DNA of 64,000 nucleotides from Alcanivorax nanhaiticus. Its GTDB lineage: Bacteria > Pseudomonadota > Gammaproteobacteria > Pseudomonadales > Alcanivoracaceae. The notes below the pieces were generated by a model that did no database searches, was not told the origin of the DNA, and saw only the letters and a list, made by a program, of their open reading frames with translations. Position 1 is the first letter of the stretch; each line of letters begins with the position of its first letter. Below are positions 8,627 to 17,952 of this stretch, in pieces. Position numbers and translations under genes: made by a program. Where the stretch lies: assembly GCF_000756665.1 (NCBI RefSeq), contig NZ_ARXV01000019.1, forward strand, positions 1-64,000, written 5' to 3'.

Positions 8627-9175
8627 TCAGTGCAGTTGAAAAAGAATCTGCAGTAGCTGAATGCCCAGCAGCACAAAAAGCGGACTGAGATCGAAGCCTC
8701 CCATCGGCGGCAGCAACTTGCGCACCGGAGCCATGATGGGCTCGGTAATCTGTACGATGATGCGCACCATAGGGTTATAAGGGTCTGGAGCCACCCAGCT
8801 GAGGATCACTCGGATCAGTACCGCCCAGAAAATGTAGTCGAGCAGCACGTTAGCCAGTTCACGCAGGGCATATAACACCAGCTGCCCGCCAATACCCGAC
8901 GGAAAACCGCCCACCTTGATACCCAGAATGACCAACGCCTTGAGGATGATCAGTAGCACCACCAACACCAGCGACGCTACATCCAACCCGCCATAGCCGG
9001 GGATAATACGCCGCAAGGGCTTAAGCAAGGGGTTGGTTGCCTTGAGTACAAACTGGGAGATCGGGTTATAAAAATCCGCCCGCGCCAGTTGCAACACAAA
9101 CCGGGTCAGCACAATAAAGATATAAGCGCTGAAGACAAAATCGAGCAGGTAGATCAAGGCACCCTGGGGGTTCAT
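8627..9175 (-). CDS. yggT: YggT-family membrane protein
   Basis: This 182-aa protein is two tandem YGGT modules of about 90 residues. Each has a pair of hydrophobic helices and the RADFYNPISQFVLKATNPLL / VAPDPYNPMVRIIVQITEPI type loop. The family is linked to osmotic tolerance and to membrane-complex factors. Here, as commonly in gammaproteobacteria, it lies downstream of yggS and proC. Unusually, a heptad-arm element separates it from proC by 222 bp, so it may be transcribed less or independently. Confidence 0.9.
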   Translation of the reverse strand: MNPQGALIYLLDFVFSAYIFIVLTRFVLQLARADFYNPISQFVLKATNPLLKPLRRIIPGYGGLDVASLVLVVLLIILKALVILGIKVGGFPSGIGGQLVLYALRELANVLLDYIFWAVLIRVILSWVAPDPYNPMVRIIVQITEPIMAPVRKLLPPMGGFDLSPLFVLLGIQLLQILFQLH

Positions 9176-9243
9176 GGATTACTCCGTTGGTCGCAACAGG
9201 GGAAGAGTTTGGGGCAAGGGGGGCAAATTTCAAAGGGCGGGGA

Positions 9244-9394
9244 GTTGCAAGTTACAAGTTTCAAGTTGCAAAGCGCGAGCTGACGCCCCGATTTTTCTAT
9301 TTCTGTGCCCGCGCCATGCGTTCAGGCGCGGACTCAAAGGCAAAATAACAAGAGGGACTCATCCGCGCCTTGAAACTTGAAACTTGAAACTTGC
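9244..9394. repeat. Heptad-arm element, CAA class (inside yggS-proC-yggT)
   Basis: Left arm: GTTGCAA, GTTACAA, GTTTCAA, GTTGCAA (9244-9271). Right arm: three TTGAAAC units plus TTGC (9370-9394). The centre carries TGTGCCCGCGCC...GGCGCGGA, the core also seen at 50703 and 54441. The right arm ends 4 bp past the proC stop codon. Confidence 0.8.
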
Positions 9395-9397
9395 TTC

Positions 9398-10207
9398 TCA
9401 GCCAGCCAGCTCTTCCGACCGCTCCCGCGCCGCCGCAACCGCAGCCTGAACCTGTTCCCGGAAGCCCGCTTCTTCAAATACATTAAGGGCCGCCGCGGTG
9501 GTGCCGCCGGGGCTGGTGACCTGCTTTCTCAGTACATCAGGGCCGACTTCGCTGGTAATCGCCAGCTGCGCGGCACCCCAGGCAGTCTGCAGCACCATCT
9601 GACGGGCAGTGGCGGCGTCCAGACCCTGAGCCTTGGCGGCTTCGATCAGGGATTCCATCAGCAGGAAGAAATAGGCCGGGCCGGAACCGGATACGGCAGT
9701 GACCGCATCCAGCTCTTTTTCCTCGTCAAACCAGAAGGTCAGGCCCACTGAGCCAAGGATTTCCTTGGCCATGGCTTTCTGTTCATCGCTGACGCCATCG
9801 GCGGCAAACAGGCCGGTGGCACCCGCCTGGACCAGAGAAGGGGTGTTGGGCATGCACCGTACCACCGGGGTCTCGCCCAGCCAGGTCTTCAGATTGGCCA
9901 CGGTGATGCCCGCCGCAATGGAAATCACCAGCGGCTGGCGATCCGCCACCAGATCACGCAGGTCTTCACACACGGCCTGCATCATTTGCGGTTTGACCGC
10001 CAGCACCAGCACATCCACCCGGCTGACAATGTCACGGTTTTCCGTGCTCACATGCACGCGGTGCAGTTGGGACACCTCATCCAGACGGTCCTGGGAAGGA
10101 TCACTCATCCAGATACGGGCCGGGCGAATTCCTTTCGCCACCATGCCACCGGCCAGGCTGGTTGCCATGTTGCCGGCACCGATAAAACCGATCAGTTGCT
10201 GTGCCAT
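9398..10207 (-). CDS. proC: Pyrroline-5-carboxylate reductase
   Basis: This 269-aa enzyme carries out the last step of proline synthesis, NAD(P)H-dependent reduction of pyrroline-5-carboxylate. A dinucleotide-binding motif IGFIGAGNMA lies at the N-terminus. Typical SGSGPAYFF and TSPGGTTAAAL motifs lie in the C-terminal dimerisation half. The length is normal. It sits 26 bp downstream of yggS, which points to co-transcription, and is followed by a repeat element and yggT. Confidence 0.94.
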   Translation of the reverse strand: MAQQLIGFIGAGNMATSLAGGMVAKGIRPARIWMSDPSQDRLDEVSQLHRVHVSTENRDIVSRVDVLVLAVKPQMMQAVCEDLRDLVADRQPLVISIAAGITVANLKTWLGETPVVRCMPNTPSLVQAGATGLFAADGVSDEQKAMAKEILGSVGLTFWFDEEKELDAVTAVSGSGPAYFFLLMESLIEAAKAQGLDAATARQMVLQTAWGAAQLAITSEVGPDVLRKQVTSPGGTTAAALNVFEEAGFREQVQAAVAAARERSEELAG

Positions 10208-10233
10208 AACTGCTTTGTCCTTCTAGTTGCGCA

Positions 10234-10932
10234 TCACACGCCGGGCGAGCGGGTCGGACGGGGACCAAACAGGGCGGTCCCCAACCGTACCACAGTGGCA
10301 CCTTCTTCAATGGCCACCCGGTAATCCGCGCTCATGCCCATGGAGAGCGTGTCGAGGGCGGGCATTGTATTGCGCAATTGTGACAGTGTCATGGCGAGTT
10401 GTCGGAAAGCGGCGCGGTTGCCGTCATGGCTGTCCGCCCGGGGGATGGCCATCAGCCCACGCAGGGTCAGATTGGGCAATCCGGCCACGGCTTCAACCAG
10501 CCCAGGCACCTGGGCCAGCGGCACTCCGCTTTTGCTCTCTTCATCATCCACATTCACCTGGATGCAGATATTCAGGGGGGGTAGCCCATCGGGGCGTTGC
10601 TCACTGAGGCGACGAGCCACCTTGAGCCGATCCACGGAGTGCACCCAATGGAAACGTGCGGCGATATCGCGGGTCTTGTTGGACTGAATCGGACCGATGA
10701 AATGCCAGATCAGCTCCCTGTCAGCCAGCGCAGCCATCTTTTCCAGGGCTTCCTGCAGGTAATTTTCGCCAAAATCCCGCTGCCCCTGATCGGCCAACGC
10801 CGCCAACTCCGGCGCGCTGCGGGTCTTGCTGACCGCCAGCAGGGTCACTGCATCGGGATCCCGACCCACCTGCCGGCAGGCCGTCGCGATTTCCTCACGG
10901 AGGGTGGTCAAGGGGCTGTTTTGCTGTTGCAT
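10234..10932 (-). CDS. yggS: YggS-family PLP homeostasis protein
   Basis: This 232-aa PLP-binding barrel protein (PLPBP/YggS) buffers pyridoxal phosphate and affects amino-acid pools. The PLP lysine is K36 in LLAVSKTRSA. The family words DFGENYLQEA and WHFIGPIQSNK are present, and the C-terminal SMGMSADYRVAIEEGATVVRLGTALFG forms the phosphate site. It is first in a minus-strand unit with proC and divergent from pilT across 227 bp, a conserved gammaproteobacterial arrangement. Confidence 0.93.
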   Translation of the reverse strand: MQQQNSPLTTLREEIATACRQVGRDPDAVTLLAVSKTRSAPELAALADQGQRDFGENYLQEALEKMAALADRELIWHFIGPIQSNKTRDIAARFHWVHSVDRLKVARRLSEQRPDGLPPLNICIQVNVDDEESKSGVPLAQVPGLVEAVAGLPNLTLRGLMAIPRADSHDGNRAAFRQLAMTLSQLRNTMPALDTLSMGMSADYRVAIEEGATVVRLGTALFGPRPTRSPGV

Positions 10933-11159
10933 GGGGGATGCTTGCCTTTGAATTCAATGCTGGGGCCGCCTGGCGGCACTTTCCTACCGAAGGCGAATTC
11001 CTACTGCAGTTCCTTGAACGCCTTAGAAGGTCGGGTTACTTTAGGACGAATTTCTGAGATTGCGGGTAAGCCGCAGTCCACATAATAAACTCACATAATA
11101 ACGGAAAGGGGTGCCCGCCGTACCCTTGCCCACAACGCATAACAACGCCAGAAGACACC

Positions 11160-12194
11160 ATGGATATTACCGAGCTGCTCGCCTTTAGCGCCAAAAACGG
11201 CGCGTCTGACCTCCACCTCTCCGCCGGTCTGCCTCCGATGATCCGGGTCGACGGCGATGTGCGCCGCATCAACCTGCCGGCCATGGAACACAAGGAAGTC
11301 CACGCGCTGATCTATGACATCATGAATGACAAGCAGCGCAAGGACTTCGAGGAATTCTTCGAAACCGATTTTTCCTTCGAGGTCCCCGGGGTGGCCCGTT
11401 TCCGGGTCAACGCCTTTAACCACAACCGCGGTGCCGGCGCGGTGTTCCGGACCATTCCTTCCAAGGTACTGACCATGGAAGATCTGGGCATGGGCAAGGT
11501 ATTCCAGAAGGTCTCTGAATTCCCCCGTGGCATTGTGCTGGTCACCGGCCCCACCGGTTCCGGCAAGTCCACCACCCTGGCGGCCATGCTCGACTACATC
11601 AACAACACCCGTTACGAGCATATCCTCACCATTGAGGATCCCATCGAATTTGTACACGAATCCAAGAAGTGTCTGGTGAACCAGCGGGAAGTGCACCGTG
11701 ACACTCTGGGCTTCGCCGAAGCGCTACGCTCCGCCCTGCGGGAAGACCCGGACATCATCCTGGTGGGCGAGATGCGGGATCTGGAAACCATTCGCCTGGC
11801 TCTGACTGCGGCGGAAACCGGTCACCTGGTGTTCGGCACCCTGCATACCACTTCTGCAGCCAAGACCATTGACCGGGTGGTGGACGTATTCCCCGCCGAA
11901 GAAAAATCCATGGTGCGTTCCATGCTCTCGGAATCCCTGCAGGCGGTTGTTTCCCAGACGCTAATGAAGAAAAACGGTGGCGGCCGGGTGGCAGCCCACG
12001 AAATCATGATCGGCACCCCGGCGATCCGGAACCTGATTCGCGAAGACAAGGTGGCGCAGATGTACTCGGCCATCCAGACCGGTGGGGCGCTGGGTATGCA
12101 GACCCTGGACCAGTGTCTGCAGGGGCTGGTACAGAAAGGGCTGGTGGCACGCGATGTGGCACGCGAAAAAGCCAAGAGCCCGGATTCCATCTAA
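11160..12194 (+). CDS. pilT: Twitching motility retraction ATPase PilT
   Basis: This 344-aa hexameric ATPase drives type IV pilus retraction at the inner membrane. Walker A is GPTGSGKST at 130-138 and Walker B is DIILVGEMRD at 198-207 (E204). The His box is GHLVFGTLHT at 221-230. The PilT-specific AIRNLIRE motif lies at 288-295, which separates it from extension ATPases. It is followed after 51 bp by pilU, giving a two-gene operon. No other pilus genes occur in the window. Confidence 0.96.
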   Translation: MDITELLAFSAKNGASDLHLSAGLPPMIRVDGDVRRINLPAMEHKEVHALIYDIMNDKQRKDFEEFFETDFSFEVPGVARFRVNAFNHNRGAGAVFRTIPSKVLTMEDLGMGKVFQKVSEFPRGIVLVTGPTGSGKSTTLAAMLDYINNTRYEHILTIEDPIEFVHESKKCLVNQREVHRDTLGFAEALRSALREDPDIILVGEMRDLETIRLALTAAETGHLVFGTLHTTSAAKTIDRVVDVFPAEEKSMVRSMLSESLQAVVSQTLMKKNGGGRVAAHEIMIGTPAIRNLIREDKVAQMYSAIQTGGALGMQTLDQCLQGLVQKGLVARDVAREKAKSPDSI

Positions 12195-12245
12195 TCATCG
12201 AATAACAACTTCCCGGCATACGCTCCGGGCACGCAGGCAAGTGAC

Positions 12246-13367
12246 ATGGAATTTGAAGAGCTACTCAAACTGATGGTGCAAAAGGGCGGGTCTGACCTGT
12301 TCATTACCGCCGGTGTACCGCCCAGCATGAAGATCCACGGCAAGATTCTGCCGGTGACCAAGAACGCCCTGACCCCGGACATGACCCGGGACATCGTGTT
12401 TGGGGTCATGACCGAGAAGCAGCGCAAGGAATTCGTCGACAAGCACGAATGCAACTTCGCTATTTCTGCCCGTGGCATTGGCCGATTCCGTGTCTCGGCT
12501 TTCTACCAGCGCAACCTGGTGGCCATGGTGCTGCGTCGCATCGAAACCAAGATCCCCAATGTGGACGACCTGCGCCTGCCGCCAGTGATCAAGGAACTGG
12601 CCATGACCAAGCGTGGCCTGGTGATCTTCGTGGGGGCTACCGGTACCGGTAAGTCCACCTCACTGGCGTCCATGATCGGCCACCGTAACAAGAACTCGAA
12701 GGGCCACATCATCACCATTGAGGACCCCATCGAATTTATCCACCAGCACCAGGGCTGTATCGTCTCCCAGCGAGAGGTAGGCATTGATACCGACAGCTTT
12801 GACGTGGCCCTGAAGAACACCCTGCGTCAGGCTCCGGACGTGATCCTGATTGGTGAGATCCGGACCCGGGAAACCATGGACAAGGCTATCGCCTTCGCCG
12901 AAACCGGCCACCTGTGTCTGGCCACCCTGCACGCCAACAATGCCAACCAGGCGCTGGACCGGATCATTCACTTCTTCCCGGCGGATATGCACGACCAGCT
13001 GTGGATGGATCTGTCACTGAACATGAAGGGCATTGTCGCCCAGCAGCTGATCCCCACCCCGGATGGCAAGGGCCGCCGTGCCGCCATTGAAGTACTGCTC
13101 GGCACCCCTCTGGTACAGGATCATATTCGCAAGGGCGAAGTGCACATGCTCAAGGAGCTGATGAGCAAATCCCGCGAACAAGGCATGCAGACCTTCGACC
13201 AGGCACTCTATGATCTCTACAGCGCCGGCGAGATCACCTACGAAGACGCCATGCTCCATGCCGACTCGCCCAACGACCTGCGCCTGATGATCAAGCTCGG
13301 CAACGAAACCGATGCTTCCAGCCTGGACGTGGCAACGCGAGGACTTAGCATCGAGGACACGGAGTAA
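12246..13367 (+). CDS. pilU: PilT-like accessory ATPase PilU
   Basis: This 373-aa PilT paralogue assists high-force pilus retraction together with PilT. Walker A is GATGTGKST (130-138), Walker B is DVILIGEIRT (198-207) and the His box is GHLCLATLHA (221-230). It lacks the AIRNLIRE of PilT, having LVQDHIRKGE instead. The C-terminal extension with EDAMLHADSPNDLRLMIK is typical of PilU. The stop codon is followed 4 bp later by a heptad arm and then a terminator hairpin. Confidence 0.94.
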   Translation: MEFEELLKLMVQKGGSDLFITAGVPPSMKIHGKILPVTKNALTPDMTRDIVFGVMTEKQRKEFVDKHECNFAISARGIGRFRVSAFYQRNLVAMVLRRIETKIPNVDDLRLPPVIKELAMTKRGLVIFVGATGTGKSTSLASMIGHRNKNSKGHIITIEDPIEFIHQHQGCIVSQREVGIDTDSFDVALKNTLRQAPDVILIGEIRTRETMDKAIAFAETGHLCLATLHANNANQALDRIIHFFPADMHDQLWMDLSLNMKGIVAQQLIPTPDGKGRRAAIEVLLGTPLVQDHIRKGEVHMLKELMSKSREQGMQTFDQALYDLYSAGEITYEDAMLHADSPNDLRLMIKLGNETDASSLDVATRGLSIEDTE

Positions 13368-13371
13368 GGCA

Positions 13372-13399
13372 ATTAATAGTTAACAGTGAATAGTTAATA
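13372..13399. repeat. Heptad-repeat arm, GTKAAYA class
   Basis: Four units: ATTAATA, GTTAACA, GTGAATA, GTTAATA. They begin 4 bp after the pilU stop. There is no matching inverted arm; the hairpin at 13436 and the period-9 repeat at 13582 follow. Confidence 0.7.
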
Positions 13400-13435
13400 G
13401 CTGCGCGGGGTGGCGTCTTGCCACACTGAGCGGAC

Positions 13436-13475
13436 AGAGGCCGCGACCAGGCGATTGGGCGCGGCCTCTTTCGTT
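13436..13475 (+). terminator. Intrinsic terminator, pilTU
   Basis: The stem AGAGGCCGCG/CGCGGCCTCT (13436-13445 with 13460-13469) is followed by TTCGTT. The same stem sequence is the core of the element at 48621, so this terminator belongs to the repeat family. Confidence 0.75.
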
Positions 13476-13581
13476 GTCACCAACGGTTTTCTGCAGGAGT
13501 TCCTCTCGAGGGACGAACCAGGCGCCAGCCAGGCACACCCACCCGGAATCCAGGCAACACCACCAAAACCGCTCCCCCTCA

Positions 13582-13608
13582 GTGATCTCTGTGAACTCTG
13601 TGGTAAAA
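13582..13608. repeat. Period-9 repeat arm
   Basis: Units GTGATCTCT, GTGAACTCT, GTGGTAAAA. The same words recur at 33258 and 43325, each time near a gene end. Upstream to 13693 there is no gene. Confidence 0.6.
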
Positions 13609-13743
13609 CCGTCTTTCACCACGCTTGCACACCCGCGTAGATACCCGCAAAGCCGCGCCCCTCATGCAGTGAAAGGAAGCGTTTTCCGTCGAATGGGGTT
13701 CGATCTCTATTCGAGCACGGTGCTTTTATTGCAAAATGAAGGC

Positions 13744-14802
13744 ATGAATCAGCCCTCTCCTATCCCAGACAGCATCACCACCGACCGCGACCACTTTATT
13801 TCAGGCGTGGGGTTGGCACAGCTTTATTACGGCGCCGAACGCCTCGGATTGCCCGCCGCAGAAATCCTGCAGCGCAGCGGTCTGGACCCCGCGACGGCAT
13901 TACAACCCATGGCGCGGGTGCCCACCTGGCAGGCTGAAGCGTTTTTACGGGAGTTGCTGCTGACCAGTCAGGATGAGTTGCTGGGCCTGCATATCGGCCA
14001 GCAAATGATGCCCGCCATCTTCAACACCATGACCTCCCTGGCGTTCAGTGCCACCAGCTTGCGTGAGGCCATTAACTTCACCACCAAGTACCAGGCCCTG
14101 ATTGGCGGCAACTCCGGCGGCTTCCATCTGGAACAGATGGACAATGGCAATATGGTGTTGACCGCCTCCATGGTTACCCAGCAGCCGGTGCTACGCCGAC
14201 ATCTGATGACCAACCTGATCCTGCTTGGCACCTCCATGGTGCGCTTTATTACCGGGCAACCTAATCTGACCGCCTGCCGGGTGGAGATGGAACACAACCC
14301 GGTGAACGATGAAGAGCAGTCAATCCTGGAAAGCATCTTCCTGTGCCCGGTGACCTTCGGCGCCACCAATAACCTGGTCGAGCTGGACGCCCATACCCTG
14401 GATTTGCCCATTAATGTCTTCAATGACCAGCGACTGATACAGGCAGAAGCCGCCGCCCAGCAACAGCTGGCCGAAGTCCAACGCGAGCAGGATCTGGCAG
14501 GACAAATACGCTGGCTAGCCCGAGACCTCATGCTCAGCGGCCTGCCGCGGCGGAAAACCGTCGCCGACCGGCTGAATATCAGCCTGCGGACACTGGACCG
14601 GCGCATGGCCGAGCATGGCCTGTCCTGGCAGGAATTGCTGGACGACACCCGCTCCCAGCTGGCTTGCGACTATCTGAAGATTACCGACATGACCGTGGCC
14701 GAGATCAATCAGCGGCTGGGCTTCTCCGATACCCGATCCTTCCAGCGCCGCTTCCAGCAATGGACCGGACTCACGCCCTCAAAATATCGCGACGCGCTGT
14801 GA
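13744..14802 (+). CDS. AraC-family regulator with Arabinose_bd-type N-terminal domain
   Basis: This is a 352-aa transcription factor. The N-terminal roughly 220 residues form a ligand/dimerisation domain of the kind annotated Arabinose_bd (PF12625). The C-terminal roughly 85 residues hold two helix-turn-helices with the AraC signature (MTVAEINQRLGFSDTRSFQRRFQQWTGLTPSKYR). The ATG at 13744 is chosen because the downstream paralogue aligns from there. An in-frame ATG at 13693, behind AGGAAG, would add 17 residues. It is the first of two tandem paralogues, and a role in controlling the lipase and secreted-protein cluster that follows is plausible but inferred. Confidence 0.87.
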   Translation: MNQPSPIPDSITTDRDHFISGVGLAQLYYGAERLGLPAAEILQRSGLDPATALQPMARVPTWQAEAFLRELLLTSQDELLGLHIGQQMMPAIFNTMTSLAFSATSLREAINFTTKYQALIGGNSGGFHLEQMDNGNMVLTASMVTQQPVLRRHLMTNLILLGTSMVRFITGQPNLTACRVEMEHNPVNDEEQSILESIFLCPVTFGATNNLVELDAHTLDLPINVFNDQRLIQAEAAAQQQLAEVQREQDLAGQIRWLARDLMLSGLPRRKTVADRLNISLRTLDRRMAEHGLSWQELLDDTRSQLACDYLKITDMTVAEINQRLGFSDTRSFQRRFQQWTGLTPSKYRDAL

Positions 14803-14928
14803 GTCCGTTGAAACCCCGGGCGGCGATATTTGCCGCCATGTTGACCAAATCGGTCTCTGGTCGGCACTCACAGGCTTCGAAACAATAGCCGGCTTTCGAC
14901 TGCCTGCAGCGGACAAGAACAAAACAGG

Positions 14929-15993
14929 ATGCAACCCTCCTCTGAAAGGTTTGCCAGCATGACAGCGGACTATTACATCACCGGCATCGGTGTTTCGCAG
15001 TATTACTACGGCGCGCAAAGGCTGGGCCTGCCTGCCGCCGACATCCTGCAACGCTCCGGCATGACTCCCGAAATCACACTGCAGCCGATGCATCATACCC
15101 CGGTGGATGATTTCGAGCGGTTTCTGCTGGAACTGATCCTGGAAAGCGGCGATGACATGCTTGGCATCCGTATTGGCGAGCAAGTCATGCCCTCGCTCTA
15201 CGGCGTGCTACCCACCGTGGCTACCATGGCAGGTAGCGGCCATGAGGCCGTTGAATCTGCGCTGAAATATCAGGCCCTGGTCGGTGGCAATGCGGGGGCC
15301 ATCCGCCTACTCAGCACCGCAGACGATCATGTGGCCTTTCAGGGATTGCTGGCATACCCCAACCCGGTGATTCGCCGTCATCTGGCAGAAAGTATGGCGG
15401 TGCTGCTCTATAAACTCGCCACCTTCATCACCGGTCGGCAGGATCTGAGAGTCACCGAAATCCAGTTCGAACATGCCCCCGCCTCTGACACCAGCAAAGC
15501 CTATCTGGAAACACTGTTGGGATGCCCGATACGTTATGAAGCGCCGGAAATTCGCGTCGTGGTTCATCGCTCACTACTGGATATCTCCCTGAACGCCTAC
15601 AGTGGTGACGCCATGCGTGTGGCCGAAGAATTGGCCCGCCAGCAGCTGGCTCAACAGCAAACCCATCAGAGCATTGTCCAGCAGATCAAACTGCAAGTTC
15701 GCACTCTGATGGCCGGAAGTTCGCCTCGCCGAGAGATTGTTGCAGACCGCCTGGGGATTTCCGTGCGCACCCTGGACCGGCGACTGGCGGATGCCGGCCT
15801 TTCCTGGCAGCAGCTCCTCGACAGCCTGCGTGCCCAGCTGGCACAGGAGTTTCTCAGCGAAGGCACACTCACCGTGCAGGACATCGCCAACCGCCTGGGC
15901 TTTGCCGATGCCCGCTCTTTCCAGCGACGTTTTCGACACTGGACCGGGAAATCGCCTTCCGCCTACCGGGAAAGCAAAGGCTGGCCCGGTTAG
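14929..15993 (+). CDS. AraC-family regulator, paralogue of the preceding gene
   Basis: This 354-aa protein has the same layout as the gene at 13744: effector domain, then a C-terminal double HTH with LTVQDIANRLGFADARSFQRRFRHWTGKSPSAYR. The two proteins align over nearly their full length (for example YYGA.RLGLPAA.ILQRSG), so this is a tandem duplication that has diverged. A second in-frame ATG at 14959 has a better-placed GAAAGG (14944-14949) and may be the true start. A gene for a lipoprotein hydrolase starts about 100 bp downstream on the same strand. Confidence 0.87.
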   Translation: MQPSSERFASMTADYYITGIGVSQYYYGAQRLGLPAADILQRSGMTPEITLQPMHHTPVDDFERFLLELILESGDDMLGIRIGEQVMPSLYGVLPTVATMAGSGHEAVESALKYQALVGGNAGAIRLLSTADDHVAFQGLLAYPNPVIRRHLAESMAVLLYKLATFITGRQDLRVTEIQFEHAPASDTSKAYLETLLGCPIRYEAPEIRVVVHRSLLDISLNAYSGDAMRVAEELARQQLAQQQTHQSIVQQIKLQVRTLMAGSSPRREIVADRLGISVRTLDRRLADAGLSWQQLLDSLRAQLAQEFLSEGTLTVQDIANRLGFADARSFQRRFRHWTGKSPSAYRESKGWPG

Positions 15994-16095
15994 CCACCCC
16001 TGTGACGCCATTTACCGCTGCCGTTCATGCCTGCCTGAGGCCATGATGCTGTCAAAAATTCGCGCGCAAAATGCGCCACTGACGGCAGAACAACA

Positions 16096-17775
16096 ATGAA
16101 ACGTCTTCTTCTCTTCATCATCGCTTTCCCGGCGCTGATCTCCGCCCTGAGCGGTTGCGCCATGCGCACACCTCCCGCCATTGCTGCGGAATCTGCGCTG
16201 ACAGCGCAACGCTTCCAGATAGTGATCAAGGCCCATGACGGCGGCGATATTGCGGCCACCTTGTGGCAGCCAGCATTGCCTGCCGGGCAAACCGCGCCGC
16301 TAATGCTGCACACCCACGGTTTTGGCCTGCGTCGTATGAATGGCGGCATTGATCTTTATGCCCTGTTACCCAGCGGGCAGATCGCCAAACAGATGTGGCA
16401 GGACGGCTACTGGCTCATCACCTGGGACCAACGCGGCCATGGTGGCACCGATGGCGTCATCGACGTGATGAACCCGGATCTGGAAGTGCGTGATCTGACC
16501 ACCATACTGGACTGGGCTGAGCAGAACATTCCTCGCCTTGCCCGCGATGATAACGACGACATCAAGGTCGGCATGGTGGGCGAATCCTACGGCGGCGGCG
16601 TACAGCTGATCGGGACCATGCTGGATGCTCGTATTGACGCGCTGGTGCCGATGACTACCTGGTACGACCTGGAAACCGCCCTGGCCCCCGGCGACGTACC
16701 CAAGGGCGGCTGGATCAAGACCCTCAAGTTGATGGGTGACTGGGTGAACTTTCGCAAGCTGAATCCGCCGCTGCGAGACGCCTTCAAAAAAGCCATGGAC
16801 GGCGAAATGGACGAGCAAGTACGTCAGGAGTACGCCAGCCACTCCATGGCTTATTACTGCAATCAAGACATGGCGCCAAACGCCAATGCCTTGCTGATTC
16901 AAGGCTTCCGGGATGTGCTGTTTGATGTGGATCAGGCTCTGGAAGCCAGAGATTGCTTTGCCCGCAACGGTCGTGACGTCACCCTTATCGTCCAGCAGGG
17001 CGGCCATCTGCTACCCCTTGAGCAACACTCGCCCTCCCTGCCTGTCTGGTATCTCGAGAAAGAGCTCCATTGCGGCGAAACCGCCCTCGACAGCAAGCAA
17101 GTGGCGGTGGACTGGCTGAAATCCCAACTGGACAACGGACAGCCCCCCGCCTTGCCACCGGTCTGTGTGTCCAGCGAAGGTTGGGGCATCGCCTTGAATG
17201 ACTGGCCTCAATCCAGAGACACCTACCCGCTGGCTACGGTTGAACTGTCAGGCCATCGCAGCGGCAGCTGGCGATGGTGGACAGGGATGACCGACTGGTT
17301 TGCAGGCTGGCGCAGTGAGGCTGGGCTCAGCGAAACCTTTGCCGAGGCTCGGGATGCCGGTATCCGCCCCGCTTTCATTCCCCTGCATACTGCCAGCAGC
17401 GAAGAATACCGTGTCGGCACTCCTCTTCTGCACCTGACGTCCGAGGGCGACGGCCCGGTGCTCGCCGCGCTGGTAAAGCGCGAAGCGGGCAAAGCCCACC
17501 TGTCACTGGTCAACGATCAGCTGGCCCCCATTCCGCTCAACCAGGACAGCGCCCTGCCGCCGATAGCCGTAGCACTGGAGCCCGGTGATCAGCTCGGCCT
17601 GGTGCTGTTCAGTCGACACCCCCAATTCAACACCCGACACATAGGGTTTGGCGACGCCACCTTGGTCAGCGGCTCCCTGTCCTTGCCGGTCACCCTAAAG
17701 CAGCTGGCGGAAGCCGACCCGGCCAAGCTGAACCGGCCTGCCGGCAATATCGCCATCACCAACAGGGCACGCTGA
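16096..17775 (+). CDS. Lipoprotein alpha/beta hydrolase, S15/CocE-like
   Basis: This 559-aa predicted lipoprotein has signal peptide 1-20 with lipobox LSGC (C21). An alpha/beta-hydrolase domain has the nucleophile elbow GESYGG (162-167, S164), acid D273 (FRDVLFD) and H304 (QQGGHLLPL). A beta-rich C-terminal region from about 370 resembles the jelly-roll of X-Pro dipeptidyl-peptidase/CocE esterases. It is likely anchored in the outer membrane facing periplasm or surface, cleaving peptides or esters. It lies between the AraC pair and the secreted-protein operon, separated from the latter by 177 bp that carry an imperfect hairpin. Confidence 0.82.
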   Translation: MKRLLLFIIAFPALISALSGCAMRTPPAIAAESALTAQRFQIVIKAHDGGDIAATLWQPALPAGQTAPLMLHTHGFGLRRMNGGIDLYALLPSGQIAKQMWQDGYWLITWDQRGHGGTDGVIDVMNPDLEVRDLTTILDWAEQNIPRLARDDNDDIKVGMVGESYGGGVQLIGTMLDARIDALVPMTTWYDLETALAPGDVPKGGWIKTLKLMGDWVNFRKLNPPLRDAFKKAMDGEMDEQVRQEYASHSMAYYCNQDMAPNANALLIQGFRDVLFDVDQALEARDCFARNGRDVTLIVQQGGHLLPLEQHSPSLPVWYLEKELHCGETALDSKQVAVDWLKSQLDNGQPPALPPVCVSSEGWGIALNDWPQSRDTYPLATVELSGHRSGSWRWWTGMTDWFAGWRSEAGLSETFAEARDAGIRPAFIPLHTASSEEYRVGTPLLHLTSEGDGPVLAALVKREAGKAHLSLVNDQLAPIPLNQDSALPPIAVALEPGDQLGLVLFSRHPQFNTRHIGFGDATLVSGSLSLPVTLKQLAEADPAKLNRPAGNIAITNRAR

Positions 17776-17952
17776 GCGTCATTCCACCATAGTAACAGCG
17801 CAGTGAGTGCCCTCTACCCTCCCTCTGGCGCATTCACTGCGTCGTCATGATTTGTCCGCTCACTGGCAACATTTACCGCTGCGCTGGTTTTTTCGCCAAC
17901 CCCACAATACCCCTTTGGTCTTGGCAGGCTTGCCGATCAGACGAGGTACGCC

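Noticed and set aside
16587..17007. Antisense frames within the S15-like lipoprotein gene
   Set aside because: The + strand gene has signal, lipobox and triad. The antisense frames show none.
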